Shown: positions 1 through 6,957 of the stretch, in pieces | Layout of the letters: every line of letters starts with the position of its first letter | Position numbering within the stretch: the first letter of the stretch is position 1 | Assembly (NCBI RefSeq): GCF_000426305.1 | Contig: NZ_KE384519.1 | Location: forward strand, 1 to 64,000 | Source: Anaerovorax odorimutans DSM 5092 | GTDB lineage: Bacteria; Bacillota; Clostridia; Peptostreptococcales; Anaerovoracaceae | DNA: 64,000 nucleotides | Direction of reading: 5' to 3' | Made by a program: the position numbers and the translations under genes | The notes under the pieces: model-generated | Database searches by the model: none | Seen by the model: only the letters and a program-made list of their open reading frames with translations | What the model was told of the DNA's origin: nothing

Positions 1-146
1 GACAAAATTGAGCGTATAGTGAATTCAAAAGATACTTTTCTATTACGCGTAAAGTCTTTTTCTGGACGACAACATAATTTTGATTTGATATGATTTAAAC
101 TAGTTATTTGTGAGTTGAATTTTGAAATTGCTTCTTTAGTATTCAT
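1..146 (-). CDS. IS4-type transposase, N-terminal part only
   Basis: A minus-strand reading frame starts with ATG at 146, seven bases after an AAGGAG ribosome binding site, and runs off the left edge, so only about 48 residues are visible. The segment CCRPEKDFTRNRKVSFE resembles the N-terminus of clostridial IS4-family DDE transposases, which carry a similar FTRNRKL-type motif ahead of the catalytic domain. The catalytic residues lie outside the window, so activity cannot be judged. A 13-bp inverted repeat at 190-234 lies in its 5' leader. The family call rests on one short motif read by eye. Confidence 0.6.
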   Translation of the reverse strand, partial: MNTKEAISKFNSQITSLNHIKSKLCCRPEKDFTRNRKVSFEFTIRSIL

Positions 147-189
147 TTTATTCTCCTTGTAAATAGATTTGTTAAGTTCTACTTACAAG

Positions 190-234
190 GGCCACTTTTA
201 TCCTTTTTAAAAGGATGATCAGATAAAAGTGGCC
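190..234. repeat. 13-bp inverted repeat upstream of the transposase
   Basis: GGCCACTTTTATC (190-202) and its exact complement (222-234) flank 19 bases that hold a smaller palindrome. The element sits about 45 bases upstream of the transposase start. Such hairpins in insertion-sequence leaders often stop outside transcription from entering the transposase gene. It could also mark one end of the element. Neither role is proven here. Confidence 0.6.
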
Positions 235-261
235 TCACATTTTTATGAAGTTGTCAAGCAT

Positions 262-297
262 AAAAAAACCCGCATCAAAAAAATTGATACGAGGTTT
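262..297 (-). terminator. intrinsic terminator (minus strand)
   Basis: Read on the minus strand, a stem of about 12 pairs (AAACCTCGTATCAA against TTGATGCGGGTTT, one A/C mismatch) is followed directly by seven T residues. It ends the RNA candidate on its right. Confidence 0.75.
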
Positions 298-480
298 CTT
301 AACTTAATGCCATTGTAGTTCAACTAGTGGTTTTGATTGTAAAATAGGACAACATTCGTTGTTCTCATTCCAGCATTTCGTGCTGCTGTCCGTTTTTCCA
401 TTAAATTCACTTTGTGAATTTGGAAAAAAGGCAGCGAAGGGAGAGAAACGACCGGAGGAGTGAAGCACAAAGTGCTGAAC
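262..480 (-). ncRNA. candidate structured non-coding RNA
   Basis: On the minus strand this stretch ends in a good intrinsic terminator (262-297) and is dense in short-loop hairpins. ACAAC/GTTGT is at 349-362 and CAGCA/TGCTG at 371-385. A long composite hairpin spans 385-435: GCTG/CAGC, then TTTTTCC/GGAAAAA, then a perfect AAATTCAC/GTGAATTT tip. AGCAC/GTGCT is at 464-476. Base composition is far more balanced than the flanks. A 70-codon frame (304-516, minus) overlaps it but has no convincing ribosome binding site, and the hairpins explain the sequence better. I do not recognise a known RNA family. It may be a mobile-element RNA, given the adjacent transposase. Confidence 0.4.
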
Positions 481-564
481 GTTGCCTGGGAAATAAGATA
501 CATATGATGAAAACAAAAATATTTATTTTGTTTTTCTTATAATACATTAGAATAAATAGTAATC

Positions 565-603
565 AAAAAGGATTAATTATCTACATTAGAATTAATCCTT
601 TTT
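565..603 (-). terminator. terminator after the GGDEF/EAL gene
   Basis: AAAAAGGATTAATT and AATTAATCCTTTTT form a long stem with T runs on both strands. On the minus strand it lies about 60 bases past the stop codon of the GGDEF/EAL gene. Confidence 0.75.
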
Positions 604-664
604 ATGTTTAAGAAAATATTGGAAATGATTATATAAAATACGTATAAGCTTACAAAATAAAGGT

Positions 665-2056
665 TTAAATTGTGTTATTAGTTTCTTTAAGTAATGTTTC
701 AAAATCTTCAATTGGCATAGGTTTAGCAAATAAAAATCCTTGTGCCATATCACATTGCGAGCTTTGTAGAAACTCAGCTTGCTCCTGTGTTTCTACACCT
801 TCAGATAGGACTTGTAAATTCAAATCTTTAGCGATATTAATAATCCCTGAGACTACATATTTATCTTTTTTATCTAATCCATCAGGTTTAAAAAATCCTT
901 TATCTAATTTTACTATATCTACAGGAAGTTCCTTAAGTAAATTTAATGAAGAATATCCACAACCAAAATCGTCTATAGATAGTATAAATCCCATTTTTTT
1001 TAATGCATTAATCATATTCAAAACATCAGATACATTTTTTAAGAAAATATTTTCTGTAAGCTCTAATTCTAAGAGATTTGAAGGAATTTTATATTCATCA
1101 ACAATCTTTTTAAAAGAATTGGCAAAGTTATTATTTGCTACATGTAGCCTAGATACATTTACAGAAATAGGAATAAGAGGTTTATTGTTATCAATCCATT
1201 TTTTTAGTAAGGTACATACTTTTTTATATACATAAAAATCTAAGTCAACAATATAACCGTTACTTTCAAAAAGAGGAATAAATTTATCGGGCGAAATCAA
1301 ACCTTCTAACGGGTGCTGCCATCTTACAAGCGCTTCAGCACCTATAATTTCCTTAGTTGTAAGGGAAATTTTAGGTTGTAAGTATACAACAAATTCATTC
1401 TTTTTTAAAGATGATGCGATAGAATTTTCCAAAGCCTTTTCATGTAATAATTCTTTATGTATTTTATCATCATAAAATGATAAAGTATTGGTGAGGGATG
1501 TTTTAATAGTTCTTTTTGAGTGTTCAGCTTTTCCCACTATTAAAGAGATATCATATTCTTTTTTATGTATGATATAAATTCCCTTTTTCATAAAAAGCGT
1601 ATAATTGTTATCCTTAATACTTTTGATTTCATTGCATTTATTATGTAATAAAGAAAGTCTTTTTTTAACACTATTTTTATCTTTAAATTTTAGTAACAAT
1701 ACAAAAGTATCATCAGAACGTCTTGCGCAGAGTTCATCTGTTCCTAAATTTTTATTGATTATATTAGATATTTTAGCTAAAATTTTATCACCAAATTTAT
1801 ATCCAAAAGTATAATTTATATATGAAAAATTATCAATATCGGTACATACTAAAGCAAATTGTTCTTTTTTGTTACTTTTTAATATTAATTCAGCATCGAC
1901 CCTAAATTTATTATAATTCAGACCACCGGTCACTGGGTCAGTATAAGCTATTTTTTTCATTTCATTATATTGTTTAAATTTAATTGATATAATAGTTAAT
2001 AGGATAATAATTATGATTAAGAGCAGTAACATTATACTGTAAGAGTGTGTTATCAT
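665..2056 (-). CDS. GGDEF/EAL protein, probable c-di-GMP phosphodiesterase
   Basis: This 463-residue protein has one N-terminal membrane segment (residues about 7-25), a GGDEF-type domain (about 35-195) and an EAL domain (about 205-455). The diguanylate cyclase signature is degenerate: RSDDTF (113-118) replaces GGDEF, so synthesis is unlikely. The EAL domain looks intact. It has EAL at 241-243, NVSR at 299-302, ELTEN at 332-336, DDFG at 362-365, K383, EGVET at 419-423 and QG at 439-440, covering the usual metal and substrate ligands. The likely role is membrane-tethered hydrolysis of cyclic di-GMP, with the GGDEF remnant perhaps sensing GTP. It is monocistronic, with a sigma-A promoter at 2095-2123 and a terminator at 565-603. 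Confidence 0.9.
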   Translation of the reverse strand: MITHSYSIMLLLLIIIIILLTIISIKFKQYNEMKKIAYTDPVTGGLNYNKFRVDAELILKSNKKEQFALVCTDIDNFSYINYTFGYKFGDKILAKISNIINKNLGTDELCARRSDDTFVLLLKFKDKNSVKKRLSLLHNKCNEIKSIKDNNYTLFMKKGIYIIHKKEYDISLIVGKAEHSKRTIKTSLTNTLSFYDDKIHKELLHEKALENSIASSLKKNEFVVYLQPKISLTTKEIIGAEALVRWQHPLEGLISPDKFIPLFESNGYIVDLDFYVYKKVCTLLKKWIDNNKPLIPISVNVSRLHVANNNFANSFKKIVDEYKIPSNLLELELTENIFLKNVSDVLNMINALKKMGFILSIDDFGCGYSSLNLLKELPVDIVKLDKGFFKPDGLDKKDKYVVSGIINIAKDLNLQVLSEGVETQEQAEFLQSSQCDMAQGFLFAKPMPIEDFETLLKETNNTI

Positions 2057-2094
2057 AATAAACCCAAGCCTTCTAATTAAGTTTTAGTATTGGT

Positions 2095-2123
2095 AGTATA
2101 TCGTAAAACCTTAAAAATATCAA
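2095..2123 (-). promoter_or_regulatory. sigma-A promoter for the GGDEF/EAL gene
   Basis: Read on the minus strand, TTGATA (2118-2123), a 17-base spacer and TATACT (2095-2100) lie about 40 bases upstream of the start codon. Confidence 0.65.
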
Positions 2124-2259
2124 TATGAATGGAAAAAATAGTAATATATAAATTATAAATGTTTTAAATTATATATAAATTGGAAAATGAAGGCATACAG
2201 GTAAATAGAAGAGTATAAAAATATAAAACTTATTTTATATTTTGCTTTTCTTTACTCTG

Positions 2260-2288
2260 TTGCAGACAAGTTAAATATTGTATATACT
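2260..2288 (+). promoter_or_regulatory. sigma-A promoter for the decarboxylase gene
   Basis: TTGCAG (2260-2265), a 17-base spacer and TATACT (2283-2288) lie 26 bases before the start codon at 2315. Confidence 0.65.
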
Positions 2289-2314
2289 AGAGAAAAAAGA
2301 ATGGAAATAATATA

Positions 2315-3778
2315 ATGAAAACATCAATTTATGAATTTTTAAAAAAACATGCAGAAAAAAATCCTGTATCATTTCATATGCCGGGACATAAGGGTTCTGA
2401 TTTATATAAAAAATTGGGATATGAAAGCTTTATGAGGGATTTTTTAGATTATGATATAACTGAAATACCTGGAGCAGATAATTTATTTCAAACGGAGGGT
2501 ATTTTGAAAGAAACACAAGACCGTTATGCAAAGCTTTATGGCGTTAAAAAATCATATTTGCTTATTAATGGTACAAGTGGAGGTATTATTGCAGCTATAC
2601 TTGCTTCAGCAGTAAAAAGTAAAAAGCTAATAATGGCTAGAAATAGTCATAAATCAGTATTTAATGCTTTGACTTTGGGTCAAATTCAGCCTATTTATGC
2701 TTATCCTGATATGATAGCGGATCATGGAATATCAGGTAGTGTTTCTGCGGGTGAAATAGAAAGGCTTTTAAATGAAAATCCAGATGCTGATGCAGTGATT
2801 TTACCAAGCCCTAATTATTATGGAATTTGTAGTCCTATTAGGGATATTGCAGAGGTTGTGCATAGGCATAATAAAATTTTAATTGTAGATGAAGCACATG
2901 GTGCACATTTAAAATTATTTGAAAGTATAAATAATACATCAAATAATAAAAAGAATTTGCAATTGCCAAAGTCAGCTGTTTCATTAGGTGCAGATATTGT
3001 AATCAATAGTATTCACAAAACCCTTGCATCTTTAACGCAAAGTGCCGTATTACATTTAAATTCAAATAGAGTAGACCAATATTTGCTTGAGGATAAGTTG
3101 CAATGTATAGAGAGTACAAGTCCGTCATATATTTTAATGGCTTCACTTGATATTTCCGCAGATATTTTGGAAGAGCATGGTATGCAACTTATGGAAGAAT
3201 GGAAAGATAATATAGAGAATTTTTATAATAGAGCTACACAAATTCCCGGTTTACAAATTATTAATAATTTGAAAGGACTAGATTGGACTAAGATAAATCT
3301 TAACATGAGTGGTGCTGGACTTTCCGGAGCGGAATTAGAAAAAATTCTCATAGAAGATTATGGGATATATACGGAACTTGTAACAGGTGATGTATTAATG
3401 GCAATGTCTGGCATTGGAAATATAAAACAAGATTATGAAAAACTTGCAAAAGCATTAGAAGAAATTTCTTATAAATATTACAAAATAAAAAATGAAAAAA
3501 ATAATGACAAAAAAAGAAAATTAAATTTACCAAAGCAAGCAAAGTTATTTGATATTCCAAAAGAAAAGAAAAAAATCAAGTTAGAAGATGCAGAAGGGTA
3601 TTTATGTGCAAGCTCAATTATTCCATATCCACCGGGTATTCCAATACTTTGCCCAGGAGAATTAATAGAAAAGGGAGTAATTGAATACATTAAGGCTCTT
3701 CGCTTTTCAGGAGAAAAAGTTATCGGAGTAAATGAACTTGGAGAGATTATTGTATCTTATGATAAATATAATAAATAA
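2315..3778 (+). CDS. Orn/Lys/Arg decarboxylase-family PLP enzyme
   Basis: This 487-residue protein is a fold-type I PLP enzyme of the short Gram-positive Orn/Lys/Arg decarboxylase group. It has FHMPGHKG near the N-terminus (about 20-27), DEAHGAH (192-198) providing the PLP aspartate, and SIHKT with K235 as the expected Schiff-base lysine. The C-terminal YPPGIPILCPGE segment is also typical. Members decarboxylate lysine, arginine or ornithine to make polyamine precursors, but the substrate cannot be read from sequence. It has its own promoter (2260-2288), and the next gene is 200 bases away, so it is probably monocistronic. Confidence 0.9.
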   Translation: MKTSIYEFLKKHAEKNPVSFHMPGHKGSDLYKKLGYESFMRDFLDYDITEIPGADNLFQTEGILKETQDRYAKLYGVKKSYLLINGTSGGIIAAILASAVKSKKLIMARNSHKSVFNALTLGQIQPIYAYPDMIADHGISGSVSAGEIERLLNENPDADAVILPSPNYYGICSPIRDIAEVVHRHNKILIVDEAHGAHLKLFESINNTSNNKKNLQLPKSAVSLGADIVINSIHKTLASLTQSAVLHLNSNRVDQYLLEDKLQCIESTSPSYILMASLDISADILEEHGMQLMEEWKDNIENFYNRATQIPGLQIINNLKGLDWTKINLNMSGAGLSGAELEKILIEDYGIYTELVTGDVLMAMSGIGNIKQDYEKLAKALEEISYKYYKIKNEKNNDKKRKLNLPKQAKLFDIPKEKKKIKLEDAEGYLCASSIIPYPPGIPILCPGELIEKGVIEYIKALRFSGEKVIGVNELGEIIVSYDKYNK

Positions 3779-3985
3779 GATAAATTAAATAATTACGGGT
3801 ATTATTTTAGCAAATCTCTAGGAGAAAAAATTAATGGTTAAAAAATAATAATGATTTTTATATTTAAATAGTCACTATATATTTAATCATATTTTAAAAA
3901 TAATTGGTGTAATGATATTCCAAACTAAATAAAATTTAATGAATACATCGTATTTAATATTAAGGGAAAAAGGAGAGATTATTTA

Positions 3986-4264
3986 ATGAAATTCGGAAGC
4001 ATGAAACCAGAAAGAGTTGCAAAAAATGTTTTTATTTATTTGACAATTCTTATAATAATAAACTATATTTCAATACCTAATATTATTGTGCCTTTAGGAA
4101 CTGTCGTTACTGAATTACAAAATAATTTATTAAAAATTGAATTTTACATTGAAAAAGCAGTAATATTTATTATTTATTTAATTCTATTAAGGCTTTTTTG
4201 CGAAATAATATATAACATTATTTTTGCATGCCATTTGTATATAAATAATAAAATAAATAAATAA
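3986..4264 (+). CDS. small DUF4282-like membrane protein
   Basis: A 92-residue protein behind an AGGAGAG ribosome binding site. It has two hydrophobic segments (about 15-38 and 57-80) separated by a short polar stretch. The C-terminal segment LLRLFCEIIYNI resembles the RLLCE motif of DUF4282 membrane proteins, a family of unknown function; the match was read by eye and is weak. It stands alone between the decarboxylase and apbE genes. The 207 bases before it hold no recognisable element. Confidence 0.55.
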   Translation: MKFGSMKPERVAKNVFIYLTILIIINYISIPNIIVPLGTVVTELQNNLLKIEFYIEKAVIFIIYLILLRLFCEIIYNIIFACHLYINNKINK

Positions 4265-4367
4265 TTTTTCATTCCTATTAAGTAAGAACAATTTTGAATA
4301 AAGAAAGCAGGTTTTAAATTTGGACAAGGCATAATCGATTGTAAAAACTGGAAGGTGATAATATATT

Positions 4368-5390
4368 ATGAAAATTAATAAAAATGTAACTTTAATAATA
4401 TTGATATTGATAGTAATGATAAGCATAAGCAGCTGTACGAATCCTTTAAAAATTAAAGATAAATCAAAGGTACTTTCACAAAGTAATTTTCAATTAGACA
4501 CAATTGTAAAGATAAATCTATATGGCTGGGAAGATGAAGCAATTTTTAATGAAGTCTTTGATGAAATTGGAAGATTGGAAAAAATTTTAAGCGTAGATTA
4601 TGAAGGAAGCGATTTAGATTTATTATGTAAAAATGCAGGTACTAAGTGGACAACTGTATCTCCTGAAACTTTAGAGATTTTAAAAACAAGTATATATTAT
4701 TCGGAATTATCGGAAGGGTATTTTGACATAACAGCAGGGCCACTTATATCATTATGGAATATAAAGGATGGAAAAGGGTACGTACCAAGTTCAGAAGAGA
4801 TAGAAGAAGCAAAAAAGTTCATCAATTATAAAGATATTTTGTTTCAAAATGAAAAGGAGGTAATGCTAAAAAATCCCGGAATGAAAGCAAATTTAGGCGC
4901 CATTGCAAAGGGCTATATTGCTGATAGAGTAAAAGAACTGCTCTTAGAAAAGGGTGTAAAAAGTGCTATTATTAATTTAGGTGGTAATATACTCGTAGTT
5001 GGTGAACCACCAGAAGGAGGAGAATTTAATATTGGAGTTCAGGATCCTTTAGGAGAAACCGGTGAAGCCATAGGTATTTTACAAATAAATGATAAGAGTT
5101 TAGTATCATCAGGATCATATGAAAGATATTTTGTATATGAAGGAAAAAAATATCATCATATTTTAGATCCATTTACAGGATATCCCTCTGATAATAATTT
5201 ATCAGGTGTAACAGTAGTTTCGGAAAAATCCACAGATGGTGATGCCCTTTCAACAATAATCTTTTTACTTGGAGAAGAAAAAGGCATGAAATTAATTGAA
5301 AGTATTTCAAACACAGAGGCTGTTTTTATTGATAAAAAAGGTAATATTCAAGTTAGTACAGGGCTACAAGATAAATTAATAAAAAACTAA
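4368..5390 (+). CDS. apbE: FAD:protein FMN transferase, lipoprotein
   Basis: ApbE moves FMN from FAD onto threonine residues of flavoproteins such as RnfG/RnfD and NqrB/C outside the membrane. The 340-residue product starts with a lipoprotein signal (lipobox SISSC, Cys23). It has the family's NLGGNI segment, the SSGSYERYF and HHILDPFTGYP motifs, and the DGDALST metal/FAD site near the C-terminus. Length is typical. It is followed 13 bases later by a NusG-domain-II protein and an overlapping Gx-type membrane protein. This trio usually accompanies rnf genes in Clostridia, but no rnf genes are in the window. Confidence 0.92.
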   Translation: MKINKNVTLIILILIVMISISSCTNPLKIKDKSKVLSQSNFQLDTIVKINLYGWEDEAIFNEVFDEIGRLEKILSVDYEGSDLDLLCKNAGTKWTTVSPETLEILKTSIYYSELSEGYFDITAGPLISLWNIKDGKGYVPSSEEIEEAKKFINYKDILFQNEKEVMLKNPGMKANLGAIAKGYIADRVKELLLEKGVKSAIINLGGNILVVGEPPEGGEFNIGVQDPLGETGEAIGILQINDKSLVSSGSYERYFVYEGKKYHHILDPFTGYPSDNNLSGVTVVSEKSTDGDALSTIIFLLGEEKGMKLIESISNTEAVFIDKKGNIQVSTGLQDKLIKN

Positions 5391-5403
5391 GAGGTTTTTA
5401 GAT

Positions 5404-5769
5404 ATGGTTAAAAAGGCTGATATATATTTAGGCATAGTAATGTTAGTTTTGGGAGTTTTATTTTTTCTTTTTATATTGTTCTTTCAGGAAACAGGTAGTG
5501 AAGTTGAAATTACAGTGGATGGAGAACTTTATGGAAAATATTCATTAGATAAAGATGCGGTAATAGATATTGAAAAAAATGGTCATATAAATAAATTGGA
5601 AATTAAAGATGGAAAAGCTAAAATGATTTATGGGGATTGCCCCGATCAATATTGCGTAAAACATAAATCCATAGATTCTACAAATGATACTATTGTATGT
5701 TTACCTAATAAGGTAGTAATTACAGTTATTAACGGAGAGGAAAGAAAAATAGATGCAATCACAAACTAA
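5404..5769 (+). CDS. NusG domain II-containing membrane-anchored protein
   Basis: A 121-residue protein with one N-terminal membrane segment (about 8-29) and an extracytoplasmic beta-rich domain of the NusG domain II type. It carries the characteristic GDCPDQYCVKH motif, whose two cysteines are conserved in this clostridial family. It lies between apbE and a Gx-family membrane protein whose start overlaps its end by 17 bases, which suggests translational coupling. Its biochemical role is unknown. Context suggests help in flavinylation or in a membrane redox complex. Confidence 0.8.
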   Translation: MVKKADIYLGIVMLVLGVLFFLFILFFQETGSEVEITVDGELYGKYSLDKDAVIDIEKNGHINKLEIKDGKAKMIYGDCPDQYCVKHKSIDSTNDTIVCLPNKVVITVINGEERKIDAITN

Positions 5770-6241
5770 AAAAATAGCTATCAGTTCAGTATTGATTGCT
5801 CTTGCCATTATTTTTTCTTACGTAGAGGTTTTAATTCCTTTTAATTTTGGAATTCCGGGAATGAAACTGGGGATTCCCAATATTGTTGTTATATTAGCTC
5901 TTTATACTATAAGTGCAAGTTCAGCTTTAGAGATTAATTGTATTCGTATTATACTTGTAAGCGCCATGTTTGGTAGTTTCTCTATGGCTATTTACAGCTT
6001 TGCAGGAGGTTTTTTAAGTTTTGGAGTTATGTATTTTTTAAAACGTACAAATAAATTTAGTATTATAGGGGTTAGCATGGCGGGAGGAGCATTTCATAAT
6101 ATAGGCCAACTATTAATGGCAGCAGCAATCGTTGAAAATATAAAAATGCTGTATTCTCTTCCTTTATTAATGATTATAGGAATGATTACAGGAATAATTA
6201 TTGGAATAATAAGCCATAAAATAATTAAAAATTTTGAATAA
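5753..6241 (+). CDS. Gx transporter family membrane protein
   Basis: A 162-residue integral membrane protein with about five hydrophobic helices. It begins SQTKKIAISSVLIALA and contains the PFNFGIPGMKLGIPNIV region typical of the family once labelled heptaprenyl diphosphate synthase component I and now called Gx transporter. The ATG overlaps the preceding gene by 17 bases. The apbE/NusG_II/Gx order is a known clostridial arrangement, and the Gx protein may supply a flavin or quinone-related substrate. The exact substrate is unknown. Confidence 0.8.
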   Translation: MQSQTKKIAISSVLIALAIIFSYVEVLIPFNFGIPGMKLGIPNIVVILALYTISASSALEINCIRIILVSAMFGSFSMAIYSFAGGFLSFGVMYFLKRTNKFSIIGVSMAGGAFHNIGQLLMAAAIVENIKMLYSLPLLMIIGMITGIIIGIISHKIIKNFE

Positions 6242-6270
6242 ATTAACAACTTATAATGATAGTTAAAGAA

Positions 6271-6299
6271 TTGACAAGTTGAAAAGGTGAAGTTATAAT
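6271..6299 (+). promoter_or_regulatory. consensus sigma-A promoter for the AOR leader
   Basis: TTGACA (6271-6276), exactly 17 bases, TATAAT (6294-6299): a perfect match to consensus. Transcription should begin near 6306, just upstream of the folded leader at 6335. Confidence 0.85.
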
Positions 6300-6334
6300 A
6301 AATGTAAATACAAAGATAATTATAAAAAGTTAAT

Positions 6335-6471
6335 ATTTTCTCTGAATTTCCAATTGACAATAGGTATATTGCCGATGGAAACGTTAGGGTAATAAAAGTG
6401 ATTTTATTGTCTGCCAGTGTGCAAAGGAGAGATAGGCCCATTTTGGGAGTATCTTACCTTTGCTTTTTTTT
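6335..6471 (+). promoter_or_regulatory. Moco/Tuco-type riboswitch leader with terminator
   Basis: The leader has TTTTCTCTGA, a stem TTTCC/GGAAA, GGG, a perfect seven-pair stem AATAAAA/TTTTATT capped by the GNRA loop GTGA (6391-6408), then CTGCC and GTGCAAAGGAG. The same order of parts recurs in four other leaders in this window. A terminator follows: GCAAAGG (6421-6427) pairs with CCTTTGC (6457-6463), then eight T. Its 5' arm is the aptamer's own GCAAAGG segment, so the two folds exclude each other. The position before ferredoxin-AOR genes suits the Moco riboswitch class, whose shorter variants were proposed to sense the tungsten cofactor. The family assignment is from memory of the consensus. 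Confidence 0.65.
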
Positions 6472-6544
6472 ATGAAAAAGCTGGTAAATATGAATATAAA
6501 ATTATTTTAATTATGAAAAATTGAAAGGCGGGAACCAATTAATT

Positions 6545-6934
6545 ATGAAAAGATTAAAATTTTCAAAAGAAAAATGTATTGGCTGTCAATTATGTTCTCA
6601 AGTATGTTCAGCTATGAAAGAAGGTGAGTATATTCCTTCAAAAGCACGAATTGGAATTGAAACTTACTATGATAAGGGCAAAGAAATAAAGTATCATGAT
6701 TCTTATTGTATTCTTTGTGGTATTTGTAAAAAGAAATGTCCTGTAGATGCAATTACTCTTGGGGAATATATTCAAGTGGATATGGATAAATGCATTGGCT
6801 GTGGAGTTTGCGCTGAAGTATGTCCTAAGCATGTAGTAAAAATCAGAGATGAAAAGGCATATATATGTGATACTTGTAAGGGTGATCCTGCATGTGTTAA
6901 GACTTGTCCACAAAACGCTTTGACGTTTGAATAA
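6545..6934 (+). CDS. four-cluster 4Fe-4S ferredoxin, AOR partner
   Basis: This 129-residue polyferredoxin has four cysteine groups. Three follow CxxCxxCxxxC (CIGCQLCSQVC, CILCGICKKKC, CIGCGVCAEVC), and the last is CDTCKGDPACVKTC. Together they can bind four 4Fe-4S clusters. Such HycB-like subunits carry electrons to or from aldehyde:ferredoxin oxidoreductase, encoded 23 bases downstream. I chose ATG 6545 over the upstream TTG at 6521 because the homologous region begins at KRLKFSKEKC. The ribosome binding site (AAAGGCGGG) is a little distant. The riboswitch leader at 6335-6471 precedes it. Confidence 0.88.
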   Translation: MKRLKFSKEKCIGCQLCSQVCSAMKEGEYIPSKARIGIETYYDKGKEIKYHDSYCILCGICKKKCPVDAITLGEYIQVDMDKCIGCGVCAEVCPKHVVKIRDEKAYICDTCKGDPACVKTCPQNALTFE

Positions 6935-6957
6935 TAGAGAAAGGAGATATGCACGAT

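Noticed and set aside
304-516. A 70-residue protein on the minus strand
   Set aside because: No good ribosome binding site, Cys/Ser/Phe-rich composition and complete overlap with strong hairpins favour an RNA. Kept only as an alternative.
672-1235. A 187-codon plus-strand frame inside the GGDEF/EAL gene
   Set aside because: Antisense to strongly conserved EAL motifs; no family features of its own.
2057-2259. A leader RNA between the GGDEF/EAL and decarboxylase genes
   Set aside because: Only promoters on each strand are visible; no stable structure was found in this AT-rich gap.
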